Below are positions 46,294-55,450 of a stretch of DNA of 64,000 nt, piece by piece; position 1 is the first letter of the stretch, and every line of letters begins with the position of its first letter. The notes under the pieces were generated by a model that ran no database searches, was not told the origin of the DNA, and saw only the letters and a list, made by a program, of their open reading frames with translations. The translations under genes and the position numbers were made by a program. The DNA is from a bacterium SCSIO 12696. GTDB lineage: Bacteria; Pseudomonadota; Gammaproteobacteria; Pseudomonadales; Porticoccaceae. The stretch lies in the NCBI GenBank assembly GCA_024397955.1, contig CP073744.1, positions 682,001 to 746,000 of the forward strand. Reading direction: 5' to 3'.

Positions 46294-47311
46294 CGGGCAG
46301 TACTCGGGGCTCCATTTCCAGGGTTACGCCAAACATTTCCTGCACCGAAGCCACCACTTGTTGGGCCACTGCCAGCAACTCTGCACCGGTGGCTTCACCG
46401 CAATTGACCATGACCAGAGCCTGGCGATGATGCACGGTGATGTCACCAAGGCGGTGCCCTTTCCAACCGGCTTTTTCAATAAGCCAGCCCGCAGCCAGTT
46501 TGCTGTTACCGCCCGGTTGCGGATAAGCCACCAAATCCGCAAAACGCTGGCGCAGCGTCTGAGTTTGTTCGGCACTCACCACCGGGTTTTTAAAAAAGCT
46601 GCCCGCATTGGGTTCTGTTGCCGGGTCGGGCAACTTGCTGCGGCGGATATCGCACACTTGCTCGCTGACCACTAACGGAGTCACTTGCTCAGGTTTCAAG
46701 TCATTCAAGGCTTGCTGTAACGCGGGGTAATCGAGCACCAATTGTGGCTGTTTCGACAGTTCAAGGGTGACTGCGGTAATCACCACTTTGTCTTTCAGGC
46801 TGTGCTTGAACACACTGTCGCGATAACCAAACTGGCATTGATCTCGAGTTAACGTCTGCTGCTTGCCAGAATCCAGATACACCACATCCACCGACAGCAA
46901 GCGATCCGCCAGCTCCACGCCATAGGCACCAATATTTTGTACCGGTGCAGCACCCAGTGTTCCCGGGATCAGCGACAGGTTTTCCAACCCATACCAACCC
47001 TGCCCCAGGCTATGCAGAACAAAGTTGTGCCAGTCTTCACCGGCAGCCACGGTTACCTGAACGCTATCGGTGGTTTCCGCGATAACCTCAATACCTGGTA
47101 AGGCAACCTTTATCACCAGGCCCGGAATATCCGCGGCCAACACCACATTACTGCCGCCGCCCAACAAAGTAATCGGCCACCCCTGTTGCCGGGCTTGCGC
47201 CAATACCTGCTGCAATTGGGGTAACGATTCAACCACCACAAAACGCTCTGCCACGGCAGGCAGGGCCAGGGTATTATGAGGTTTCAGAGAGGCCTGATCG
47301 CGAATGGTCAT
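46286..47311 (-). CDS. murB: UDP-N-acetylenolpyruvoylglucosamine reductase
   Basis: About 341 residues, type I (E. coli-like) MurB. FAD-binding signatures LLGGGSNVV and GTLGAAPVQNIGAYG, the proton-donating serine in NAGSFFKNP and the glutamate in LEMEPRVLPG are visible. ATG 47311 is chosen because it overlaps the phosphatase stop as ATGA and starts at the family's usual N-terminus ([16 protein letters not shown]). Reduces enolpyruvyl-UDP-GlcNAc to UDP-MurNAc. Confidence 0.95.
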   Translation of the reverse strand: MTIRDQASLKPHNTLALPAVAERFVVVESLPQLQQVLAQARQQGWPITLLGGGSNVVLAADIPGLVIKVALPGIEVIAETTDSVQVTVAAGEDWHNFVLHSLGQGWYGLENLSLIPGTLGAAPVQNIGAYGVELADRLLSVDVVYLDSGKQQTLTRDQCQFGYRDSVFKHSLKDKVVITAVTLELSKQPQLVLDYPALQQALNDLKPEQVTPLVVSEQVCDIRRSKLPDPATEPNAGSFFKNPVVSAEQTQTLRQRFADLVAYPQPGGNSKLAAGWLIEKAGWKGHRLGDITVHHRQALVMVNCGEATGAELLAVAQQVVASVQEMFGVTLEMEPRVLPGV

Positions 47312-47808
47312 CGCCGGGCCAATTGATGATGCTGGCAAATATGATCCAGCAAACCTTGGGAAGCCTGTTCCACCAAATCCAACACCAGCTCGAAGCCGTC
47401 TTCACCGCTGTAGTACGGGTCAGGCACTTCGCGATAGTCACTGCGCTCGCCGTAGCTGAGAAACAGCTGAAATTCGCCGCTGTAGTCGGCGGGCTTAAAC
47501 GGCTCCATATTGGCCATATTGCTGTCATCCATGCCGAGGATGTAGTCAAAACGGCGAAAGTCGTCGCCGGTAACCAGACGGGCGCGCAAATCACTCAGGT
47601 CGTACCCCCGGTTCAGGGCTTTGCGTTGAGCTCGCGCATCTGGCGGATGGCCGATATGCCAATCACCGGTACCAGCGGAGTCCACCAGAATTTGCTCAGT
47701 CAAACCGGCCTCATCCACCAGATTCTGGAAGATGCCATGGGCGGTCGGCGAACGACAGATATTGCCAAGGCAGACAAATAAAACGCTGACAGCGGGTGCA
47801 GCGGTCAT
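47308..47808 (-). CDS. Low-molecular-weight protein tyrosine phosphatase
   Basis: 166 residues with the catalytic P-loop CLGNICRS near the N-terminus and the general-acid aspartate in [14 protein letters not shown]. It overlaps both neighbours by 4 nt (kdsB upstream, murB downstream), a conserved neighbourhood in gammaproteobacteria. Some relatives act on Tyr-phosphorylated Wzc-type kinases of polysaccharide export; no such kinase is in the window, so the substrate is unknown. Confidence 0.93.
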   Translation of the reverse strand: MTAAPAVSVLFVCLGNICRSPTAHGIFQNLVDEAGLTEQILVDSAGTGDWHIGHPPDARAQRKALNRGYDLSDLRARLVTGDDFRRFDYILGMDDSNMANMEPFKPADYSGEFQLFLSYGERSDYREVPDPYYSGEDGFELVLDLVEQASQGLLDHICQHHQLARR

Positions 47809-48575
47809 GACTTGCTTTCCAAGTGTTCAATAACCCGCTGCAAGTCTTCCGGAGTATCCACTCCGCCCGGTACATCAGCCGCAGCCTCCTGCACATGAAT
47901 ACCCACGCCTTGCCACATAAAACGCAGCTGCTCCAGGCATTCAATGGTTTCCAATGGCGCTGGAGCCCAGCGGATAAACCCATTCAACTGCGCCACCCGG
48001 TAGCCATAGATGCCGATATGGCGCATAGGCACCAGGCCTTCGGGCAGTGAATTGGAGGCACCCTGTTGCGCCATATGGTCCCGCGGCCAGGGAATCGGGG
48101 CACGGCTGAAGTACAGCGCCATGCCGTTAGCGGCGGTGACGACTTTGACGATATTGGGGTTGGCAAAATCATCGGCGCTGGCAATGGGTTCACACAGCGT
48201 AGAAACTCCTGCCGTAGGGTTAGCCGCCAGATTAGCCGCCACCTGATTGATAACCTGGGGAGGAATCAAAGGCTCGTCCCCCTGCACATTGACCACAATT
48301 TGCTCTGGCGCCAATTGCAGTTGCGCCGCCACTTCCTGCAAGCGGTCAGTACCGGAGGGATGGTCGGGGCTGGTCATGCACAGCTCGCCGCCAAAATCGC
48401 TGACCACGTCGGCAATGCGCTGATCGTCAGTTGCCACAATAACCCGTTCCGCATCACTGGCTTGAGCCTGGCGATAGACCCGCTCGATCATGGTTTGCCC
48501 GGCAATATCACGGAGCGGTTTACCCGGTAGCCGGGTCGATGCGTAACGAGCTGGAATAACCACTAAAAAACTCAT
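47805..48575 (-). CDS. kdsB: CMP-KDO synthetase
   Basis: 256 residues. The nucleotidyltransferase start [27 protein letters not shown] and the ending typical of KdsB ([16 protein letters not shown]) are clear. It activates KDO for lipopolysaccharide inner core, next to lpxK and msbA. The Trm112-like gene often found between lpxK and kdsB is absent; only 48 nt separate them. Confidence 0.95.
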   Translation of the reverse strand: MSFLVVIPARYASTRLPGKPLRDIAGQTMIERVYRQAQASDAERVIVATDDQRIADVVSDFGGELCMTSPDHPSGTDRLQEVAAQLQLAPEQIVVNVQGDEPLIPPQVINQVAANLAANPTAGVSTLCEPIASADDFANPNIVKVVTAANGMALYFSRAPIPWPRDHMAQQGASNSLPEGLVPMRHIGIYGYRVAQLNGFIRWAPAPLETIECLEQLRFMWQGVGIHVQEAAADVPGGVDTPEDLQRVIEHLESKS

Positions 48576-48623
48576 ATTTCAATCACTTATTTGATTTTTA
48601 GAGATTCTACTTTAATTTACTTT

Positions 48624-49649
48624 TTACCTTAACTTATTAAGCAAACCATCAAACCACTCTGAAGGCAGTTTTGCCGCCACATCCAGCACCCAGCAATCTG
48701 CATCACTGGAAGCAAAAGAGCGGCATTTCACCGCGTCCTTGGCAGTCAGGATAATGGGCCTACCGGGCGTCAGCTCCAGGTCCTCCGGGCAATATTTATG
48801 GTGATCCGGGTACGCTGTCAGCGTCGGCACAAAGCCCAGTTTGGTCAAAGTATCCACAAAGCGTTGGGGGTTGCCAATACCCGCTACCGCATGAACCTCG
48901 CGGCGGGTAAACGGCCAATCTCGAGCGCGAACCGGCTGGCGCTTTGGCCCCGGCAGCAAGGGGCGCAATTCGCCGACGGGCTCCACAGACATTACCGTTG
49001 GCACAACGCCAATTTGCTCGGCAATTTGTGGCGCCAGTTGACCGTTACTGATAACAAAATCCACCTCGGACAATCGGCTCAGAGGCTCACGCAGAGGCCC
49101 CGCAGGGAACAGCTTGCCATTGCCAAACCCCCTGTTGCCATCGATAACCGCAATCTCCAGCTGCCGCGGCAGGCGATAGTGCTGCAAGCCGTCGTCACTG
49201 AGTATGATATTGCAGTCACTGTGGGTAATCAGGTACTCAGCTCCTTGACGGCGGTTGGGGTCCACCACAACCGGGCACTGGCATTGGCTGGCAATCAACA
49301 CCGGCTCATCGCCGCCCTCTTGCGGAGGCGTATCTGCGCTGACCATCAATGGATACGTCGGTGCCTTGCCGCCATAGCCACGGCTGATAACACCGGGGCG
49401 ATAGCCTGCGGCCTGCAAAGCCTGAACAAGAAAAATCAGTAACGGGGTTTTGCCGGTACCACCGACGCTGATGTTGCCGACAACAATCACCGGTATCGAT
49501 AATGGGTTATCCGTTGCCTGGCGTTGCTGCGCGAAACGACGGCGCTTGCTGACCACCGCGAACAGTTTTGACACCGGCCGCAGCAAGCGGGTCAACCAAT
49601 TGTCCTGGTACCAGCCCTGCTCCAGCAGTGAGGGGCCTTTAGCCGCCAT
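48624..49649 (-). CDS. lpxK: Tetraacyldisaccharide 4'-kinase
   Basis: About 341 residues. P-loop VGNISVGGTGKTPL, the RGYGGK segment and the SDDGLQHYRL motif identify LpxK, which phosphorylates the lipid A precursor at the inner membrane. ATG 49649 (AAKGPSLLEQGWYQDNWLTRLL) overlaps the msbA end by 11 nt and gives the normal N-terminal amphipathic helix; 29 further upstream codons lie in the msbA gene and are unlikely to be used. Confidence 0.94.
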   Translation of the reverse strand: MAAKGPSLLEQGWYQDNWLTRLLRPVSKLFAVVSKRRRFAQQRQATDNPLSIPVIVVGNISVGGTGKTPLLIFLVQALQAAGYRPGVISRGYGGKAPTYPLMVSADTPPQEGGDEPVLIASQCQCPVVVDPNRRQGAEYLITHSDCNIILSDDGLQHYRLPRQLEIAVIDGNRGFGNGKLFPAGPLREPLSRLSEVDFVISNGQLAPQIAEQIGVVPTVMSVEPVGELRPLLPGPKRQPVRARDWPFTRREVHAVAGIGNPQRFVDTLTKLGFVPTLTAYPDHHKYCPEDLELTPGRPIILTAKDAVKCRSFASSDADCWVLDVAAKLPSEWFDGLLNKLR

Positions 49650-51549
49650 TGCTGCTCTCGTCAAAGCCCCGGCGGTGCAGTTGCGCGTAGCGCCCTTCCG
49701 CAGCCAACAAATCGCTGTGGGTGCCCTGCTCCACAATGCGGCCGGCCTCCATCACCAGAATGCGGTCGGCACTTTCGATGGTGGTGAGGCGGTGAGCGAT
49801 GACAAAAGTGGTGCGGTCCTGCATCAACTCTTCCAGGGCCATCTGAATACGGCGTTCGGACTGGGTATCCAGTGCCGACGTGGCTTCGTCGAGGATCAGG
49901 ATGGGAGAATCCTTGAGCAGTGCCCGGGCAATCACCAGACGTTGCCGTTGACCACCGGACAACAGTCCACCCCCATCGCCCACTACGGTATCCCAGCCAT
50001 TGGGCAGCCTTTCGATAAATTCCAGAGCATTAGCGGCACGAGCCGCTTCAATAACTTTTTCTCTGGGTAGTGCAGCCAGCTCGCCATAGGCAATATTGTT
50101 GTACACCGTGTCGTTAAACAGGGTGACTTGCTGATTCACAAAGGCAATGTGGCTGCGCAGGTGGGTCAAACAAATGTCGTTGACATCAATACCATCCAGG
50201 GACAAGCAGCCACCGTTGTAACAGTAAAAGCGCGGAATCAGGTTGACCAGTGTGCTCTTGCCGCTGCCGGAGCTGCCCACCAGAGCAATGGTCTCTCCGG
50301 CGCTGACCTTAAAACTGATGTCTTGCAGCACCGGGCCATCTTGATCGTTGTAGGCGAAGCTGACCTTATCGAAGCAAAACTCCCCTTTCACCTTGTCCAG
50401 GGTTCGGCTGCCGCTGTCTTTTTCTTCCTCGGCGTCAATGGTTTCAAAAATCGACTGCCCCGCAGCCAGGCCACGCTGCACCGGTTCCATAATGCTGGTG
50501 AGCTTGCGCACCGGGCGGGTCATGGAGCCCGCTGCGATCAGGAAGATAACCAGGGTATTGGCTTTGATATCGGCAATAAAGCCCGGGTCCAGTGCCCAGA
50601 AAATCAGCAGGCCCATGGCGGCACTGATAATCAGCTGAATCACCGGTGAACTGAGGCCCTGCACCAGGCCCATTTTGACCACCTGGCGGCGGTTCACTTG
50701 GCTGGCATCGTCCATGCGGCCACGTTCGTAGCGTTCACCGCCAAACAGGCGCATCACCCGGTAGCTGTTGACCAGCTCCTGGGATACCTGGGTAACGTCT
50801 CCCATAGCCCCCTGAATGCGGTGACTGATGCGACGAAAGCTTTTACTCACCACCGACACCACCAGGGCAATAATCGGTACCACCGCCAGGAACACCAAGG
50901 TGAGTTGCCAGCTGTAACTGAGCATCAGCAACAGGTAAAACAGCACCATGGAGCTTTCGGTGACCACGGTTTTGGTGGCATTGGTAAGGGAATCGCTAAC
51001 CTGGGTGACCTGATAGGTCAGCTTGGTAATCATATGCCCGGACATATTGGCGTCGAAGTAGGACGCTGGCAGTCGAGTCATTTTGTTAAACAATTCGGTG
51101 CGCAGGTTATGCACCAGCATGGAAGACACAAACGCCATACCGTAGGTGCCTGCCAGAAACCCAAGCCCCCTGACCAGCGCCACCGCCACAAACAGCGCGG
51201 GGATCGCCAGGCGGGCATCGGCCATCATGGTCTGGTAGGCGTCGCTACCCCACAGGTAAATAACCAACTCTTCGATCACACTGGGCTTGTCATTGGCATT
51301 TGCCAGGGCAGCTGTCTGGCCGTCCAGATCTACTTCAATGCCCAGCTGGGTCAGGTAATCCAACAGGATTTTGAGCAAATCCAGAAAAGCGGCGTTCATT
51401 GCCGAGAACAACATCAACGCCAGGCTGCTGAGCAAAAAGATCAACCAATAGGGTTTTACATAACCGAGCAGACGAAAACAAAGCTCACGGTCGGAGCGCT
51501 GCTGGCTGGTGCTTTCCGTATCGGGTGTGGACATCAATATCTCTTGCAT
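49639..51549 (-). CDS. msbA: Lipid A/phospholipid flippase MsbA
   Basis: ABC half-transporter of about 631-636 residues: six membrane helices to about residue 350, then the ATPase with Walker A GSSGSGKST, signature LLSGGQRQR and Walker B ILILDEATSALD. It has a larger periplasmic loop between the first two helices than E. coli MsbA (insertion of about 40 residues near 75-115). Two ATGs are possible, 51549 and 51534; the second has AAGAGA upstream. It lies 3 nt after exbD, in the usual exbBD-msbA-lpxK order. Confidence 0.93.
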   Translation of the reverse strand: MQEILMSTPDTESTSQQRSDRELCFRLLGYVKPYWLIFLLSSLALMLFSAMNAAFLDLLKILLDYLTQLGIEVDLDGQTAALANANDKPSVIEELVIYLWGSDAYQTMMADARLAIPALFVAVALVRGLGFLAGTYGMAFVSSMLVHNLRTELFNKMTRLPASYFDANMSGHMITKLTYQVTQVSDSLTNATKTVVTESSMVLFYLLLMLSYSWQLTLVFLAVVPIIALVVSVVSKSFRRISHRIQGAMGDVTQVSQELVNSYRVMRLFGGERYERGRMDDASQVNRRQVVKMGLVQGLSSPVIQLIISAAMGLLIFWALDPGFIADIKANTLVIFLIAAGSMTRPVRKLTSIMEPVQRGLAAGQSIFETIDAEEEKDSGSRTLDKVKGEFCFDKVSFAYNDQDGPVLQDISFKVSAGETIALVGSSGSGKSTLVNLIPRFYCYNGGCLSLDGIDVNDICLTHLRSHIAFVNQQVTLFNDTVYNNIAYGELAALPREKVIEAARAANALEFIERLPNGWDTVVGDGGGLLSGGQRQRLVIARALLKDSPILILDEATSALDTQSERRIQMALEELMQDRTTFVIAHRLTTIESADRILVMEAGRIVEQGTHSDLLAAEGRYAQLHRRGFDESSNGG

Positions 51550-51552
51550 CGA

Positions 51553-51981
51553 CTACTTCGAATCGCCGCCTTCCGGACGGCGAGTGGTAATACTTAAATT
51601 GGCAAAACCCGCCTGACCCGCCGCATCCATAGCGGTAATTCCGGCCTGGAAACTGGCGTTGGCGTCGCAGGTCACCACCAGTGGAATACTGGTGTCACCA
51701 CCGGACACGTCTTCCAGTGCCGCTATAATGGTGGTGCTCTGGCGATTTACCAGTGATTTGCCATTAACGCTGTAATTGCCTTCGCTGTCCACCAATATTT
51801 CGATCAATTTTGGCGGCTCTGAGCTGGCCACGCCCTGGGCTTCTGGCAGTTCTACGGTTAAACGGGTTTCCTTGGTAAAGGTGGTTGAGACCATAAAAAA
51901 AATCAGCAGCAAAAACACCACATCAATCAGCGGTGTCAGATTAACGCCCTGTTCGCGGCTGCGTTGACGCTTAAACTTCAC
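51553..51981 (-). CDS. exbD: ExbD/TolR-family energy transducer
   Basis: 142 residues: a short basic cytoplasmic start, one membrane helix (LTPLIDVVFLLLIFFMVSTTF) containing the proton-path aspartate in LIDVVF, and a periplasmic domain. Overlaps exbB by 11 nt. It powers an outer-membrane process through a TonB-like partner not in view, or may support lipid transport given its fixed linkage to msbA-lpxK. Confidence 0.92.
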   Translation of the reverse strand: MKFKRQRSREQGVNLTPLIDVVFLLLIFFMVSTTFTKETRLTVELPEAQGVASSEPPKLIEILVDSEGNYSVNGKSLVNRQSTTIIAALEDVSGGDTSIPLVVTCDANASFQAGITAMDAAGQAGFANLSITTRRPEGGDSK

Positions 51982-52822
51982 GCTTTTTTGCCGCCGGATT
52001 GTTTGCGGGACGAGCCCGGTTGGGCCGCTGAGGTGCCGATGTTTGAGGTCTTTCCCGCTGCGGGTTTTGCGGCCTCTTTGGTGGCTCTTTACTCTGCTGC
52101 CCAGAGCGAGAGTTTTGTTCAGACCGAGAGCCTTGTTCAGGGCCAGGTTTTTGTCGCGGCGTCGGGTTTACTTTTTGAACCTGGGACTGATCCGCTGCGG
52201 ATTGATCCGGGGTAAACAGACGGTCGCCGTGAAGGGCGCCCACTAATTTGATGGCCTGATCTTCCATATCCACCACCAAACCATCCAGTTGACGCTCAAA
52301 ATAGCGGTGCAGCATCAGCGCCGGAATCGCCACCGCCAAACCCGCTGCGGTGGTGATCAAGGCTTCGGAAATACCACCGGCGAGCACTGCCGCATTGCCG
52401 GTGCCTTCCAGCATAATGGCGGTAAATACCTTGATCATGCCGATCACGGTGCCCAGCAGTCCCAGCAGCGGAGCCACCGCCGCGATGGTCCCCAAAGGGG
52501 CCAGAAAACGTTCGAGATCGTGAATCACTTGGTTGGCGGCTTCTTCAATGCAATCTTTCATCACATCGCGGCCGTGCTCGGAATTGCTTAGGCCCGCCGC
52601 CAAAATTTTGCCCAGTGGTGACGAATCTCTAAGTTCTTCCAGCTTCTGACGGGTAATTTCATGGTGGCGCAACCAGTGCCACACTTCTGCCAACAGATTA
52701 CTGGGTACAACCCGCTCCCTGCGCAAGTTCCAGTAGCGCTCTACCGCAATGGTCACCACAGCGACCGAACACAGCAGGATCGGCACCATCAGCCAGCCAC
52801 CGGCAACGATTAATTCGTACAC
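51971..52822 (-). CDS. exbB: ExbB/MotA/TolQ-family proton channel with basic tail
   Basis: About 283 residues. The start VYELIVAGGWLMVPILLCS is typical; two later helices (GTIAAVAPLLGLLGTVIGM and ALITTAAGLAVAIPALMLH) complete the three-helix channel. GTG 52822 is chosen because GGGGGA precedes it and the family N-terminus begins there. Unusually, the protein continues for about 80 residues after the last helix as a low-complexity Pro/Gln/Arg/Ser tail (for example PKRPQNPQRERPQTSAPQRP), absent from ordinary ExbB. Confidence 0.9.
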   Translation of the reverse strand: MYELIVAGGWLMVPILLCSVAVVTIAVERYWNLRRERVVPSNLLAEVWHWLRHHEITRQKLEELRDSSPLGKILAAGLSNSEHGRDVMKDCIEEAANQVIHDLERFLAPLGTIAAVAPLLGLLGTVIGMIKVFTAIMLEGTGNAAVLAGGISEALITTAAGLAVAIPALMLHRYFERQLDGLVVDMEDQAIKLVGALHGDRLFTPDQSAADQSQVQKVNPTPRQKPGPEQGSRSEQNSRSGQQSKEPPKRPQNPQRERPQTSAPQRPNRARPANNPAAKKREV

Positions 52823-52918
52823 TGATTCCCCCAACAAGACCTATTATTTTAAAGGCGACACTTTACCACAGCCCCTGCCCTTTTCATCCAACCCATTCAC
52901 CATTCACGTACTCACCTT

Positions 52919-55189
52919 TCACTGCCAAAAATAACGATAACCCTGGCGCTCACCAACCAGCATCCACTTGCCCTGTTGCAGGGTGGCACTCACTGCTCCA
53001 GATTCAGCAGTTGACCACTGTTGGGAGCCCACTCGCTGATAGTTCATCACCACGTTTGGATGAGGGTGGCCAAAGTGATGCCGATAACCCGCCGAATAAA
53101 TAACATGCTCGGGTTTAAGGGCATTGACGAATGGATAACTGGACGAAGTGGCGCTGCCGTGATGAGGTGCCACCACAAGATCCACAGGCCCAAGGCGCGA
53201 GTGTATTTTGGCCTCCTGGGTTGACTCTATATCGCCGGGCAGCAGCAAGCGGTTAGTTCCGTGGGTGATCAACAGAACACAGGATGCGTTATTGCCACTG
53301 CCATCAAAAGCTAACGGGCTTAACACCTGAAACTGTACATTATCCCACTGCCAGGATTGCCCCCCGCGACACGGGGTGACATCAACAGAGGTGCCCAGTA
53401 GCTCCCCTGAGTAAATATCCCCAACCGGTATGGACGCGAGCAAGCCGCTAACGCCACCGGCATGGTCATTATCCCCATGGCTAACCATAAGTCTGTCGAC
53501 ACGGCGAATGCCCCGACTGCGCAGAAAAGGTGCCACTACTGCGCTGCCAGCATCAAAACGTTCACTAAACGCGGCTCCGACGTCATAAACCAGGGTGTGG
53601 TTTTTGGTCGTTACCACCACTGCCAGCCCCTGCCCTACGTCTAAAACCGTTGCACTTAGCGTTGGGCGCTGAGGGGTGGCGATAAACACGACAATAAAGG
53701 GCAGCAAGCCTAACCAGCGACCGGACACACCTCGCGGTAACAACATCAGCAACCCGGAAGCCAGCAGCAGGATTACCATTGCCGGGGATAACGCCATCGC
53801 CGGAATAGCGACAACTGAGCCGCCATCCGCCCACTGCAAACCCTGATAAAACCACTGCAATTGCCAACCCGCCAGTTGCCAACACCAACTGCTCAACTCC
53901 GGTATCGCCGAGCTGGCGATCACCCCGAACAAACACAGCGGCACTATCAATAGGCTGAGCCAGGGAATGGCAAGGCAATTAATCACTATTGATGTCACCG
54001 AAAGCTGGCCAAACAAAGGCAGCAACAACCCGGCCAGCACTACAAACACCGTCCACTGGGGGCGACCAAACTTTTGCCAGTGGCCCTGCCAACCTCTGAC
54101 CTTTCCTCGCAGCGGCGCAAACACCCAGAGCAAGCCAAACACTGCGCCAAAAGACAGCCAAAAACCCGAACTGTGAATCGCCAACGGATCTATAATGGCA
54201 ACCGCCGCCAAAGCGGCTGCCAGATAGCCGAAAGAGGATTGATAACTGCGCAGTAGCCGTACCACAGCAACAGTAGCCACCATTGCCAATGCGCGGGTAG
54301 CTGGCAGCCCAAACCCGGATAGCGCCGCATAGAACCCAGCTCCAACCAAAGACGCCAGTGTCGCCCACAGCTGCACAGGGAAAGCAGGCCACAACAGCGT
54401 CAACGGTCGGCACAACAGATTAACCAAGCCATAGCACAACAGGGCGAAAAGCCCCACATGCAAACCGGAGATCACCAGCAAATGGGTGGTGCCGGTGCGC
54501 TGAAACAATTGCCAGTCCACTTTGCCGAGGCCACTGCTGTCACCAATCACCAAGGCGCGCAACAGTCCTTTCTGGCGCTCATTCAACGGCTGCTGCTCAA
54601 TGCCCTGTCTCAAGACATGACGAGTGTGGCTAAGCCATTGTGCATTTGTCCCCAGCAATTGGTTTTCAGCGGATTGGCGAACATAACCTGTGGCGGAAAA
54701 CCCCTGTTGCAACAACCAGTGACGGTAATTAAACCCTCCTGGGTTGCTGAAGCCTCTGGGGCACCTCAACTTCACAGTGAGTCGCCATCGCTGCCCTGGC
54801 TCTATCTGTTGCTCAGTGCCGTACCAACTCAACAGCAATTTATCCAATGAGGGTTGCCAGTCATTATGGCCGTACAACAAACGGCTGTTATCAAGCTTCA
54901 ACTGAAAGCGGGTTCGCCTGTGGTTGGTTTGCGGTAAACCGACAATGACGCCTTCCACCAAAAAAGTTTCAGTATCCAGAGATAATGGCAATTGGTGGCG
55001 CATCAACTGATGGCCACTGACCGTGCCCCAGAAAATGCCAGCGACCAAAAACAGAAAGGAAAAAGACCGTTTGTAAGCGGCGAAGACAGCGATAATTGAC
55101 GCTGTAGCCAACAGCCAGTTGGGTGGCAGTACACTCAGCAAACTGACCGCAAATACACCGACAGCAAACAACAGTAATGGTTGAATCAC
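52919..55189 (-). CDS. comEC: ComEC/Rec2 DNA uptake channel
   Basis: About 756 residues. N-terminal membrane segments and a DUF4131-like region (about 30-180) are followed by the polytopic Competence domain (with LLVISGLHVGLFALLCYG) and a C-terminal metallo-beta-lactamase domain with SHGDNDHAGG and VAPHHGSATSSSYPF. The protein carries single-stranded DNA across the inner membrane in transformation. GTG 55189 is chosen because AAGGA precedes it and the hydrophobic N-terminus starts there; an ATG at 55261 would add a polar 24-residue leader. Confidence 0.9.
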   Translation of the reverse strand: MIQPLLLFAVGVFAVSLLSVLPPNWLLATASIIAVFAAYKRSFSFLFLVAGIFWGTVSGHQLMRHQLPLSLDTETFLVEGVIVGLPQTNHRRTRFQLKLDNSRLLYGHNDWQPSLDKLLLSWYGTEQQIEPGQRWRLTVKLRCPRGFSNPGGFNYRHWLLQQGFSATGYVRQSAENQLLGTNAQWLSHTRHVLRQGIEQQPLNERQKGLLRALVIGDSSGLGKVDWQLFQRTGTTHLLVISGLHVGLFALLCYGLVNLLCRPLTLLWPAFPVQLWATLASLVGAGFYAALSGFGLPATRALAMVATVAVVRLLRSYQSSFGYLAAALAAVAIIDPLAIHSSGFWLSFGAVFGLLWVFAPLRGKVRGWQGHWQKFGRPQWTVFVVLAGLLLPLFGQLSVTSIVINCLAIPWLSLLIVPLCLFGVIASSAIPELSSWCWQLAGWQLQWFYQGLQWADGGSVVAIPAMALSPAMVILLLASGLLMLLPRGVSGRWLGLLPFIVVFIATPQRPTLSATVLDVGQGLAVVVTTKNHTLVYDVGAAFSERFDAGSAVVAPFLRSRGIRRVDRLMVSHGDNDHAGGVSGLLASIPVGDIYSGELLGTSVDVTPCRGGQSWQWDNVQFQVLSPLAFDGSGNNASCVLLITHGTNRLLLPGDIESTQEAKIHSRLGPVDLVVAPHHGSATSSSYPFVNALKPEHVIYSAGYRHHFGHPHPNVVMNYQRVGSQQWSTAESGAVSATLQQGKWMLVGERQGYRYFWQ

Positions 55190-55272
55190 AAAAACGTCCT
55201 TGTTTTGAGTAACCCGGCAATAATAAAACTCCGGTTTATAAGCGACACATGGATGTGTCACCGCTGGCGATC

Positions 55273-55302
55273 ATTAAATCGATCAGGATCGATCGATTTA
55301 AT
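55273..55302. promoter_or_regulatory. 12-bp dyad in the comEC-patatin divergent region
   Basis: ATTAAATCGATC, a 6-nt spacer and GATCGATTTAAT form perfect arms. With no T-tract and a position between divergent starts, an operator is more likely than a terminator. Repressor unknown. Confidence 0.45.
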
Positions 55303-55450
55303 TATTCGTTAATAGCGGCACTTACAGAGCCAAACAGAGTCACAAAAAGACAGACAGCCCTCAATGCTCCGTCAGAGGGTTTTACCTTACTGCCATTGTG
55401 AATCACAATAGAGCTTGATCACAATAACAACAACCGGGAAGCCAGCGCTT

